DNA of 13,906 nt from JBOHNM01 sp050730675 (GTDB lineage: Bacteria; Planctomycetota; Phycisphaerae; Phycisphaerales; UBA1924): contig JBOHNM010000114.1 of the NCBI GenBank assembly GCA_050730675.1, positions 1 through 13,906 of the forward strand, written 5' to 3'. Positions 7,901-13,906 of this stretch are shown here, piece by piece. Positions within the stretch are counted from its first letter, which is position 1. Every line of letters starts with the position of its first letter. A model generated the notes under the pieces. That model was not told where the DNA came from, did not search any database, and worked only from the letters and a program-made list of their open reading frames with translations. A program made the translations under genes and the position numbers.

Positions 7901-9494
7901 GATCGGGCACGCCGCCCGCCTCGGAGGTGTTGGTCCACCGCAGCGGCGTATAGGCGATGTCGGCGCCCGTCGCCTGCCAGCGGGTTACGAACAGCGCGTC
8001 GTCCCCCGCCTGGGATGCGGGTGTGTAGGACAGCCGGCCCGTCCACACATCCCACGACATGGTGTTGACCTGGCTCGAGTGCACCAGCGAACTCGCCACC
8101 GTCGACGTTGACGTCGAGTTGCGCGGCGCGACAGTCCCGCCGATCTGCTCGGCCGGGATGATCGCGTAGACCGGGCTCGTCCGGTCCGACGCCATGTGGC
8201 ACACCAGCAGCAGGTCCGGGTCGTTGACCGAGTTGCCGATGCGGAACGGTTTGACGATGATCCGGTTGGGCGCCGAGCCGTTGGCACGCAGGATCCCCAG
8301 TGTCGGCCCGCCGCTGGGGAACGTGTAGCGGGGCTGACCATTGAAGACCACCGTGGGTGCGGCGGGGGTGGGGGGGATGAGGCTCAGGTCGCCCGGTGAA
8401 TCGAAACGCAGCACCGTCATGCCGAGCACGCGGCGGTTGGGCGGCGCCGCCTCGGTCGTCTCGAACCCCAGCACGATCTCCTCCTGCTGAAGCCCGTTGA
8501 TGGGCTTCTTGTCAATGTCTGCCACCAGCAGCGCCACGTCCGACGTCGCGCTGCTCGCGTTGAAGAGATACTCGCCTCGGATGATCGGCTTGACCGGCGG
8601 CGTCGTGTTGCCGGCGTAGGTGTCCAGCACCTGCACCACGTACTGCGTGCCGCCGTTGTTCCGCAGCACTACCGTCTGCTCCGCCGCCGCGCCGTACACA
8701 CGCCCGGCCTGCGCCGCGACAACCGGCCACAACTCGTACGCGTTCTCGGCCGGCTGCGCTACGCCGCGCACCTGCACCGTCGGCGCCGGGCTGTTCGTCA
8801 ACGGCTGCATCACGCCCATCCGTGCCGTGCCCTCCGCCGCCGAGCCCAGGAACATCACCACCTCGTCGTCGCGCAGCACGGGCTTGTCCGGCTTTGGGCC
8901 CAGCGGCGGCATCGCGCCGGGTCGCTTGGTGAATATACGCAGCTCGCCCACGCCGCCCGCGCCCGAGCGCCCGGTGAAATTCACCACCACGCGCGACGCG
9001 AGCACCGGCACGTCCGTCCCGCCGCCTGATGGGGGCACCAGAGTGCTGAAGGCGATGTTCGTGTCCCCGGCGCCGATCGCCACGGTCGATCCGCACGGCG
9101 TCGTTCCGTTCGGTCGAGTCAGTACCAACTGGTTGGCCTGGTCGTAGAACAGCACCTGATAGTTTGAAAAGCCGTTGTCGGCCGGCCGTGCGCCGGCGAT
9201 CTCGACCCGCTCGATGGGGATGTCTGTGTCGGTCCACCACGTGATCGTCTCGCCACCGGTGCCTCCGCAATCGCCATTGGCGGCCGCCGTGCCGTTGGAG
9301 ATCCAGCGCGTGCCCGGGAGGCCGTCGATGAGCAGCGAGGGAGGGTTCGCCGCGGCACTGCTGGAGGCGGTGACGCGTCCCTTTGCGGCGACATTGACCT
9401 CGGCTTGGCCGAAGGTGTGTCCGGCCGCGGCAAGGACAAACGCGACAGCGAGGTGGGATGGACGGAGCGGGAGCAGATCAGACTGGGTGCGCAT
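4941..9494 (-). CDS. Large modular secreted protein: F5/8C, beta-rich middle, Ig-like, GC-type dockerin tail
   Basis: 1517 residues, ATG at 9494 with AGGAG (9502-9506) 7 bases upstream. Order of parts: signal peptide about 1-30 (AVAFVLAAAGHTFG core); an F5/8-type-C or discoidin-like domain about 32-190 (SLLIDGLPGTRW, SNYQVLFYDQ, VGELRIF), a fold that usually binds carbohydrate; and a long region 200-790 with VADIDKK (324-330) and MADIDGDS (722-729), suggestive of degenerate FG-GAP/VCBS-type propeller blades. Two Ser/Thr/Asn-rich beta segments follow at about 795-890 and 990-1080, resembling aerolysin/ETX-MTX2 modules. Next come a beta domain about 1085-1345, an Ig-like domain about 1354-1446 (YQWKRNG, ADAGDYTLAV), and a dockerin-like pair of loops 1447-1517 ending in a penultimate Cys. 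The protein should be exported and cell-surface or envelope associated. No enzymatic motif was recognised. The tail and Ig-like domain are the surest assignments and the middle is tentative. It has its own terminator and looks monocistronic. Confidence 0.9.
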   Translation of the reverse strand: MRTQSDLLPLRPSHLAVAFVLAAAGHTFGQAEVNVAAKGRVTASSSAAANPPSLLIDGLPGTRWISNGTAAANGDCGGTGGETITWWTDTDIPIERVEIAGARPADNGFSNYQVLFYDQANQLVLTRPNGTTPCGSTVAIGAGDTNIAFSTLVPPSGGGTDVPVLASRVVVNFTGRSGAGGVGELRIFTKRPGAMPPLGPKPDKPVLRDDEVVMFLGSAAEGTARMGVMQPLTNSPAPTVQVRGVAQPAENAYELWPVVAAQAGRVYGAAAEQTVVLRNNGGTQYVVQVLDTYAGNTTPPVKPIIRGEYLFNASSATSDVALLVADIDKKPINGLQQEEIVLGFETTEAAPPNRRVLGMTVLRFDSPGDLSLIPPTPAAPTVVFNGQPRYTFPSGGPTLGILRANGSAPNRIIVKPFRIGNSVNDPDLLLVCHMASDRTSPVYAIIPAEQIGGTVAPRNSTSTSTVASSLVHSSQVNTMSWDVWTGRLSYTPASQAGDDALFVTRWQATGADIAYTPLRWTNTSEAGGVPDLQYESGGSFTQTTRSINSTRTGSSVLAGLSLINNARIETRKFNVVGIDSFGEHDGMAVLGHTTRGPFVQVLGLITIPPDGENRLEQISSSCWPTAAEAAGRATYTTPTQTSIAAGLCPLKRSDQNVVANRRNAVWLYSTVAHGAMSPNRIVRINYPTSDSSNLAAPTTDTFTLNIADGGSGSPAMVGPIVMADIDGDSAMFSRQGTWFYAAPTRLSFDNFAAPLAIIQEPPKHIDYFRPYHATGSPQNGQRGVFSITGDPAFVSEFENSQGADVSSTVAQTVSSTVGTTSSWSVGGGFSAETPVASAEVSANYTNTTGTELTNIRTSLNLATTSFSFSNRVSTAFDDGLILQERDMDVWRYPLAGPTGSATADNAAGITFAEFAIPGPLPPATLRAGKDLARYQPLHINGNMLSYPLVGRLATIATADRRPFGVGSASTNFNSLVNSVTDFTNPPSFTPSGISTNATITFTNLTGTQTDYQTSTTMSSSNTYDITAEAKLGGNLFGVVDVGATVTGGYSQTFSNNNTFSTAVTSLNTSSVTNQWQIIMPPFTDLGPLQQNYTIRSFVFFDKAGAAKLQYAVDLPTGGSNFWAQNYSAPDASLNLPYRIISFQNQWQLSAFPDRFKMRSFEVRDLETRSQRLNLNLGDKVVDKSPAARDLAIYARVYNLSYASSLNNLASRFDMVEINDQGQPVGSPVFLGNGELLEDTAAEPDAAIQPPPAYRAAISTIPARGTALVRLALLSTDNLGPSTPTGSARTYRILVTLDPNNAISNETHELFDRDADPLAAGDTIFASAFGGSQLLEKGQNNFGWFDIQIGKSLCKLPDITSSPADRQVSPGQNTTFTAQITQRIGEVLTYQWKRNGANVTNGGRFSGATSPILTITGVQTADAGDYTLAVTNSCATVLSTPAHLTTGCGPADVAGLGGSTGADGALTADDVIAYLTGFFGNNLAIADIAGLGGTPGPNGTLTVDDIIFFLGNFFQPCP

Positions 9495-9555
9495 GGTTCA
9501 TCTCCTGGGACGGAGAGTCATACGCAAAGCGGTCTGAATTGCCGACACCGGCGCG

Positions 9556-9589
9556 AAAAAAGCCCCAGCTCAGGGGATTGAGCTGGGGC
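9556..9589 (-). terminator. Intrinsic terminator of the 1086-aa beta-helix protein gene
   Basis: A perfect 11-bp stem (gccccagctca at 9562-9572, tgagctggggc at 9579-9589) with a 6-base loop. On the minus strand it is followed by six T residues (9561-9556). It starts 36 bases after the stop codon and separates this gene from the 1517-aa gene downstream, whose promoter must lie in the roughly 60 bases before its start or overlap the terminator. Confidence 0.88.
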
Positions 9590-9625
9590 ACATCAGGTTT
9601 CCCAAGTTCACGGCGGTGAGGTGTC

Positions 9626-10189
9626 TTACTGACAGCCCGCGAAGAACGAGTCAAGGAAGACGATGAGGTCGTCGGGGGTGAGCTGGCCGTCGGGGCCGGG
9701 CGTTCCGCCCAGGCCGGCGACATCAGCGACCGCGAGATTCCCGGCGAAGAAGGCGTTGAGGAAGGCGATGATGTCGTCGGCGGTGAGCTGGCCGTCGGGC
9801 GTGAGCGCGCCGCCGAGGGCGGCCACATCGGCCCTGCTGGTGAAGGCGAAGAAGACATCAGCGCCGACATAGCCGACGGCCGAGCGGAGGTTGCCGGGTG
9901 CGGGCGGGACGATCGCGCCGGTGAAGGTGCCGGTGGCGTTGGCGCCGGCTCCGCTGGTGGTGATCACCGTCGTGGCGGGCGTGCAGGAAGTGGGGGCGTA
10001 CCCATCGACGTAGGCAACCGTTACCGCGCCGCCGAGGTTGAGCGTGCCGTTGTTGACGATGCGACCGGCGTTGGCCGCGGCGGGGCCATTGATGCGGAAG
10101 GTGACGCGGCCGGACGAGCCCAGCGTAAGAGTTACGGTGGGTCCGACATTGACGGTGCTGGCGGGGTCGATGAAGATCTGGCCGTTGTT
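9626..10189 (-). repeat. Duplicated 3' module, copy 1 (C-terminal domain plus dockerin tail)
   Basis: This 3' end is strongly similar at the DNA level to 13005-about 13565. The segment 9746-9823 is identical base for base to 13125-13202 (78 bp, constant offset 3379). Differences elsewhere are mostly third-position changes and two short in-frame indels. Confidence 0.85.
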
Positions 10190-12886
10190 GGTGGCGACCA
10201 GGTCGCTCGAGAATGAAATCACGCCGCCGGCGAGTGCCTCGATGGCGCCGGTGTTGGTCAGCATGCACGATGAACCGCCGGGGATGCCGCTGATGGAGTA
10301 TGTGCGCCCCACGCCGGATGCACGGATCGTTCCCTGATTGATGAGCGTTGCGCCGTCGTCGAGGGAGAAGTTCGTGTTCGCCGTGTCGGTGCGGAGGATG
10401 ATCCCCGGACCGATGGTCAGGATCGCTGCGCCCACGAGCCTGAGGCCGCCCCCGTTGCTCGCGATGGTGCCCGTGCCGTTGATGCTCTGGGACGGGCCGG
10501 AGAACGTGATCTGGACACAGCCGACCTGGGCGGTGGTGATGGTCGCGCCGCCTTGAAGTGTCAGGCCGTTGGTGATGGTCAGGGCATTGCAGGTGGCGTT
10601 GCTGAGCACCAGCGGCGCGGCGAGGGTGACACCGCTAAAAGTTGTGCCGCTCGAAATGCCGAAGATCTGCCCGTCGATGGCGCTCAAGGTGGTGCCAGTG
10701 AAAGTGACGTTCCCGCCGAAGTTGATCGGCCCGGTGGCGTTCGAGAGCATGAGGCTCGCGCCGGTGTAGTTGCCGGTGAGGTTGATCGTGCCGCCGGAGC
10801 GGTTGATGGCGCCGATCGCGGCGAGCGTGCCGCCCATGTTGATGGTGCCGCCGGTGTTGACGACGATCGTGCCGTTGTTGGCCCAGGTGAAGCCGCTGAG
10901 GTTGAGCGTGCCGTTGTTGACGGCCTCGAGCGTGCCGGTGTTGGTCAGCGTGGACGCGCTGGTGGCGCCGCTGACGCCGAAGGTCGCCCCGTCGGCGCGG
11001 ATGGTACCTTGGTTGATGAGTGAGGCGCCGGCATCGAGCGAGATGCCGGAGTTGTTGGTCGCGTTGCCCAGCACCACCCCAGGGCCGATCGTGAGCGTGT
11101 GCGTGCCGGCGATGCGCATCGAGCCAGCATTGCTCTTGATGGAGCCGTTGCCGGTGATGGACTGCGGCGGTCCGGAGAAGGTGATCTGGTTGCAGCCGAC
11201 CTGCGCGCTGGTGATGGTGGCGCCGCCCTGGAGCGTGAGGCCGTTGGTGATGATGAGGGATTCGCAGGTGGTGTTGCCGAGCGTGAGCGGCGCATTGAGC
11301 GTGACGCCGCTGAGCGTCGTCGTGCTGTTGACTCCGAACGACTGTCCGTCGATGGCGTTGAGTGTGGTGCCGGTAAAGGTGATGGCGTTGAAGATGATGG
11401 GGCCTGTGGCATTCGAAAGGGTGAGATTCGCGCCGGTGTAGTTGCCGCTGAGGTTGATCGTGCCGCCGGAACGGCTGATCGTGCCGATGGCCGCGAGCGT
11501 GCCGCCAAGGTTGGCTGTGCCGCTGGTGTTGACGACAACCGTGCCGCCATTGGACCAGGGCATACCGCCAATCGAGAGCGTGCCGCTGTTGACGGCCTCA
11601 AGCGACCCGGAGTTGGTGAACGTGCTGGTGGGGGTTCCGGAGAGGGTGAAATTCAGGCCCGCGCCCGTGCCGCGGATTGTTCCCTGATTAATCAGCGCGG
11701 CGCCGGCGTCGAGCGACAACCCCGTGTTGTTACCCCCGTTGCGCAAGGTGACCCCGGGTCCGATGGTCAGCGTGTGCGTGCCGACGATGCGCATGGATCC
11801 TGCGTTGCCGATGATTTCTCCCGCGCCGGTGATTGACTGGGCGGGGCCGGAGAACTGAAGCTGGTTGCAACCGACTTGGGCGGTGGTGATGGCCGCGCCC
11901 CCCTGGAGCGTGAGGCCGTTGGTGACGGTGAGCGTATTGCACGCATCGGCGGTGAGGTTCATCGGCGCGGCGACGGTGACACCGCTCAGCGTGGTTGGCT
12001 GCGAAATCGAGAATGTCTGCCCTCCGGTGGCCGTGAACGTGGTGCCCGTGAACGTGCCGCCGTTCAGTATGATCGGTCCGGTCGCGGCGGAGATCGCCAG
12101 CGTGGCGCCGGTGTAGGCACCGGAGATATTGATCGTCCCGGCCGTGCGGTTGATGGCGCCGAGGGCGGTGAATGTGCCGCCCAAATTCAGCGTTCCGGCG
12201 TTGACGAGCAGTGTGCCGGCGTTGGACCACGTGCATCCGGTGATGCTGAGGATGCCGCCGGAGACGGCCGCGAGCGTGCCGGAGTTGGTGAGCGTGGAGG
12301 TGGCGTTGGCACCGCTGATCGAGAACGTCTGCCCCGAGGCGCGGATCGTTCCCTGATTGAGCAGTGACGCACCGGCATCGAGTGTGATCGTTCCGCTGAG
12401 CCCGACGACATTGCGGATGGTGACGCCCGGCCCGACCGTCAGCGTCGAAGTGCCAGCGACGCGCATCGAGCCCGCGGCGACCGCGATTTCACCTGCGCCG
12501 GTGATCGACTGGGTGCCGTTGAAGGTCACCTGGTTGCATCCGACCTGAATGGTGCTCAGCACTCCCGCGGCCGACGGCAGCGTGATGCCGTTGGAGATGG
12601 TGAGGTTGTTGCACACGGCGCCCATGTTCAAGGCGCGATCGAGCGAGAGCGATCGGATCGTGATGCTGATATCGGCGGTGATGGCCTGAGCGCCCGCGGG
12701 GATGATCACGTCGTTTGCCGCGCCCGGGAGTGCCGGGTTGCTCGACCAGTTGGCCGCCTGGCTCCAGGTTGTGCCGTCGCCGCCGCCGGTCCAAGTGACG
12801 GTCTGGGCATTGGCGATCGCCGCCGACGCGAGCGACACCAGCAGAATCGCTAGCCAACGAACGGTCGCGCGTGTGCTACTGATCAT
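9626..12886 (-). CDS. Secreted repeat-built beta-helix (adhesin-like) protein with GC-type dockerin tail
   Basis: 1086 residues. ATG at 12886 was chosen because GGGAG (12893-12897) lies 6 bases upstream and a textbook signal peptide follows: basic MISSTRATVR, hydrophobic WLAILLVSLASAAIA, cleavage after A25-N-A27. The in-frame extension to 13207 overlaps the neighbouring gene and is Ser/Pro-rich non-protein sequence. Mature N-terminus: TVTWTGGGDGTTWSQAANW (29-47) and a PGAANDVIIP turn, the entry module common in beta-helix passenger and adhesin proteins. Then come three full units and one partial unit of about 225 residues (from 92, 316, 541 and 766), rich in G/S/T/N with TLTIGPGV, LDAGA-LINQGTIRA and TNSGTLEAV motifs typical of right-handed beta-helices. 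A C-terminal beta domain spans about 900-1018, and a dockerin-like tail 1019-1086 ends FFAGCQ. The role is probably structural or adhesive at the cell surface; no catalytic motif is seen. An intrinsic terminator follows. It is a close paralogue of the gene at 13005. Confidence 0.9.
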   Translation of the reverse strand: MISSTRATVRWLAILLVSLASAAIANAQTVTWTGGGDGTTWSQAANWSSNPALPGAANDVIIPAGAQAITADISITIRSLSLDRALNMGAVCNNLTISNGITLPSAAGVLSTIQVGCNQVTFNGTQSITGAGEIAVAAGSMRVAGTSTLTVGPGVTIRNVVGLSGTITLDAGASLLNQGTIRASGQTFSISGANATSTLTNSGTLAAVSGGILSITGCTWSNAGTLLVNAGTLNLGGTFTALGAINRTAGTINISGAYTGATLAISAATGPIILNGGTFTGTTFTATGGQTFSISQPTTLSGVTVAAPMNLTADACNTLTVTNGLTLQGGAAITTAQVGCNQLQFSGPAQSITGAGEIIGNAGSMRIVGTHTLTIGPGVTLRNGGNNTGLSLDAGAALINQGTIRGTGAGLNFTLSGTPTSTFTNSGSLEAVNSGTLSIGGMPWSNGGTVVVNTSGTANLGGTLAAIGTISRSGGTINLSGNYTGANLTLSNATGPIIFNAITFTGTTLNAIDGQSFGVNSTTTLSGVTLNAPLTLGNTTCESLIITNGLTLQGGATITSAQVGCNQITFSGPPQSITGNGSIKSNAGSMRIAGTHTLTIGPGVVLGNATNNSGISLDAGASLINQGTIRADGATFGVSGATSASTLTNTGTLEAVNNGTLNLSGFTWANNGTIVVNTGGTINMGGTLAAIGAINRSGGTINLTGNYTGASLMLSNATGPINFGGNVTFTGTTLSAIDGQIFGISSGTTFSGVTLAAPLVLSNATCNALTITNGLTLQGGATITTAQVGCVQITFSGPSQSINGTGTIASNGGGLRLVGAAILTIGPGIILRTDTANTNFSLDDGATLINQGTIRASGVGRTYSISGIPGGSSCMLTNTGAIEALAGGVISFSSDLVATNNGQIFIDPASTVNVGPTVTLTLGSSGRVTFRINGPAAANAGRIVNNGTLNLGGAVTVAYVDGYAPTSCTPATTVITTSGAGANATGTFTGAIVPPAPGNLRSAVGYVGADVFFAFTSRADVAALGGALTPDGQLTADDIIAFLNAFFAGNLAVADVAGLGGTPGPDGQLTPDDLIVFLDSFFAGCQ
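10172..12613 (-). repeat. Tandem in-frame repeat array, period about 675 bp
   Basis: Units, in reading order: 12613-11942 (672 bp), 11941-11267 (675 bp), 11266-10592 (675 bp) and a partial unit 10591-about 10172. The same landmark, the Val-Gly-Cys-Asn/Val-Gln codons, recurs at spacings of 669, 675 and 675 bases. Each unit starts at a conserved Cys codon (Cys-Asn/Glu-x-Leu), with a second Cys 24-25 residues later. The two middle units are the most alike, pointing to growth of the array by internal duplication. Confidence 0.85.
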
Positions 12887-13004
12887 GTTGATCTCCCGCC
12901 GGCTATCCAGCAACTGCCAACTGTGGGCCGATTCTTGAGCAAGAGCGAATCGAGATGATCGCGTGAGAAGAAGTGTCCGAGCGGATGCGAAGCGTGTGCC
13001 GCGA
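12887..13004. other. Gap between the two beta-helix paralogues
   Basis: 118 bases with no gene. The only structure seen is a weak imperfect hairpin (cgattc…gaatcg, about 12942-12965) without a T-run on the minus strand. With no terminator visible, read-through from the upstream paralogue into the downstream one is possible, although this gap must also hold the GGGAG ribosome site. Confidence 0.45.
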
Positions 13005-13565
13005 CTACTGACAACCGGCGAAGAACGAGTCGAGGAAGACGATGAGGTCGTCGGGGGTGAGCTGGCCATCGGGGTCGGGGGTGCCGCCGAGTCCGGCGAC
13101 ATCGGCGACGGCGAGATTGCCGGAGAAGAAGGCGTTGAGGAAGGCGATGATGTCGTCGGCGGTGAGCTGGCCGTCGGGCGTGAGCGCGCCGCCGAGGGCG
13201 GCGACATCGGCGCGGCTGGTGAAGGCGAAGAAGACGTTGGCGCCGACGTAGCCGACGGCCGAGCGGAGGTTGCCGGGTGCCGGGGGGACGGTTGCGCCGG
13301 TGAAGGTGCCGGTGGCGTTGGCGCCGCTGGTAGTGATCACGGTTGCGGCGGGCGTACACGAAGTGGGGGCGTAGCCGTTGACGTAGGCGACGGTGACAGC
13401 CCCTCCGATGTTGAGTGTTCCGTTGTTGACAATGCGGCCGGCGTTTGCCGCGGCGGGGCCGTTGATGCGGAAGGTGACGCGGCCGGAGGAGCCGAGTGTG
13501 AGGGTCGCGCCCACGTTGACGTTGAGGACGCTGCCGGGATCGAGGAAGACCTGTCCGTTGTTGGT
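13005..13565 (-). repeat. Duplicated 3' module, copy 2
   Basis: Counterpart of 9626-10189 in the upstream paralogue. The right boundary is approximate: similarity weakens beyond the codons for NNGQVFLDP, though the flanking beta-helix parts remain related. Confidence 0.8.
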
Positions 13566-13906
13566 GAGCGTGACGTTGACCGAAAGTGAGAACGTCCCGC
13601 CCGAGAGAGCCTCGAGCGTCCCGTTGTTGGTGAAGGCGACGGCGGTGGTGCTCGCCGCGAAGGTCAAGGTCCGGCCAGCGCCGGTGGCTCGCAGAGTTCC
13701 CTGGTTGATGATCGTGCTGCCCGCGTCGATCTGGACCTGCCCGCTGGAGGCGGCGTTGTTGCGGATGGTGATGCCGGGCCCGAGGGTGAGGACGGCGCTG
13801 GCGCCGAAGACCCGCACGTTGCTGTTGCTGACGACGATCTCGCCGGTACCAGTCACCGATTGTGTGCCGGAGAAGCGGAGCTGCTCGCAGCCGGCGTTGC
13901 CGGTGG
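13005..13906 (-). CDS. Paralogous secreted beta-helix protein with GC-type dockerin tail, 5' end outside window
   Basis: The last 299 codons and the stop TAG (13005-13007) are visible; the frame stays open to the right edge, so the start and signal peptide lie beyond it. The visible part opens inside a repeat unit (GNAGCEQLRFSGTQSVTGTG), matching the GCNQVTFNGTQSITG landmark of the neighbour. It continues with beta-helix motifs (VLTLGPGITIRNN, IDAGSTIINQGTLRATG, FTNNGTLEALSGG). Then follows the same C-terminal domain as the neighbour (TLGSSGRVTFRINGPAAANA, GNLRSAVGYVGANVFFAF) and two dockerin-like loops ending FFAGCQ. An exported, probably cell-surface structural or adhesive role is inferred from the paralogue. 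The apparent GTG start at 13856 is not real: the homologous sequence continues upstream of it without a break. Confidence 0.9.
   Translation of the reverse strand, partial: TGNAGCEQLRFSGTQSVTGTGEIVVSNSNVRVFGASAVLTLGPGITIRNNAASSGQVQIDAGSTIINQGTLRATGAGRTLTFAASTTAVAFTNNGTLEALSGGTFSLSVNVTLTNNGQVFLDPGSVLNVNVGATLTLGSSGRVTFRINGPAAANAGRIVNNGTLNIGGAVTVAYVNGYAPTSCTPAATVITTSGANATGTFTGATVPPAPGNLRSAVGYVGANVFFAFTSRADVAALGGALTPDGQLTADDIIAFLNAFFSGNLAVADVAGLGGTPDPDGQLTPDDLIVFLDSFFAGCQ

Noticed and set aside
6670..8202. 510-codon open frame on the minus strand inside the 1517-aa gene
   Set aside because: It is an out-of-frame Arg/His/Gly-rich shadow of the real coding frame, with no signal or motif.
10172..12613. 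Regularly spaced repeats considered as CRISPR or satellite DNA
   Set aside because: The period is about 675 bp, units are whole, in frame and coding; there are no short identical repeats separated by unique spacers.
12887..13207. N-terminal extension of the 1086-aa protein to 13207
   Set aside because: It overlaps the dockerin tail of the paralogue in another frame. The signal peptide and ribosome site at 12886 are decisive.

Overview
The window is high-GC DNA most consistent with a planctomycete, probably of the Phycisphaerae/Phycisphaerales. The main clue is three consecutive genes for large secreted proteins. Each ends in a short dockerin-like pair of loops closed by a penultimate cysteine (…AGCQ or …QPCP), the arrangement I know as the 'GC-type dockerin' tail of that group. 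The assignment rests on recognition, not on a database search.

Layout. (1) 1-1342, minus strand: four small genes. They are a single-pass membrane protein running off the left edge (1-308), a DUF1508/YegP-like protein (389-760), a 55-residue basic protein with a perfect AGGAGG ribosome site (837-1004), and a second DUF1508-like protein (1139-1342). A 7-bp palindrome lies at 1090-1105. (2) 1343-2030: about 690 bases with no credible gene, between divergent transcription units, carrying a strong 13-bp hairpin at 1781-1810. (3) 2031-3119, plus strand: a PilT/PilU-family type IV pilus motor ATPase with all nucleotide-binding motifs. (4) 3175-4845, minus strand: glucose-6-phosphate isomerase, complete and with its catalytic residues, convergent with the pilus ATPase. 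(5) 4941-9494, minus strand: a 1517-residue modular secreted protein with a signal peptide, an F5/8-type-C (discoidin-like) domain, a large beta-rich middle with two Ser/Thr-rich segments resembling aerolysin-type pore-forming modules, an Ig-like domain and a dockerin-like tail. (6) 9626-12886, minus strand: a 1086-residue secreted beta-helix protein with three full repeats and one partial repeat of about 225 residues, two cysteines per repeat, and the same tail. (7) 13005-13906, minus strand: the 3' part of a close paralogue of gene 6, cut by the right edge.

Clear intrinsic terminators on the minus strand close genes 5 and 6, so the 1517-residue protein and the beta-helix protein appear to be separate transcription units. 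No terminator is visible between the two beta-helix paralogues, which may be co-transcribed. Apart from the shared tail of the three secreted proteins there is no sign of a single pathway. Pilus motor, isomerase and surface proteins look like neighbours rather than partners. The most unusual content is the large modular protein with its possible beta-pore segments and the repeat-built adhesin-like paralogues.
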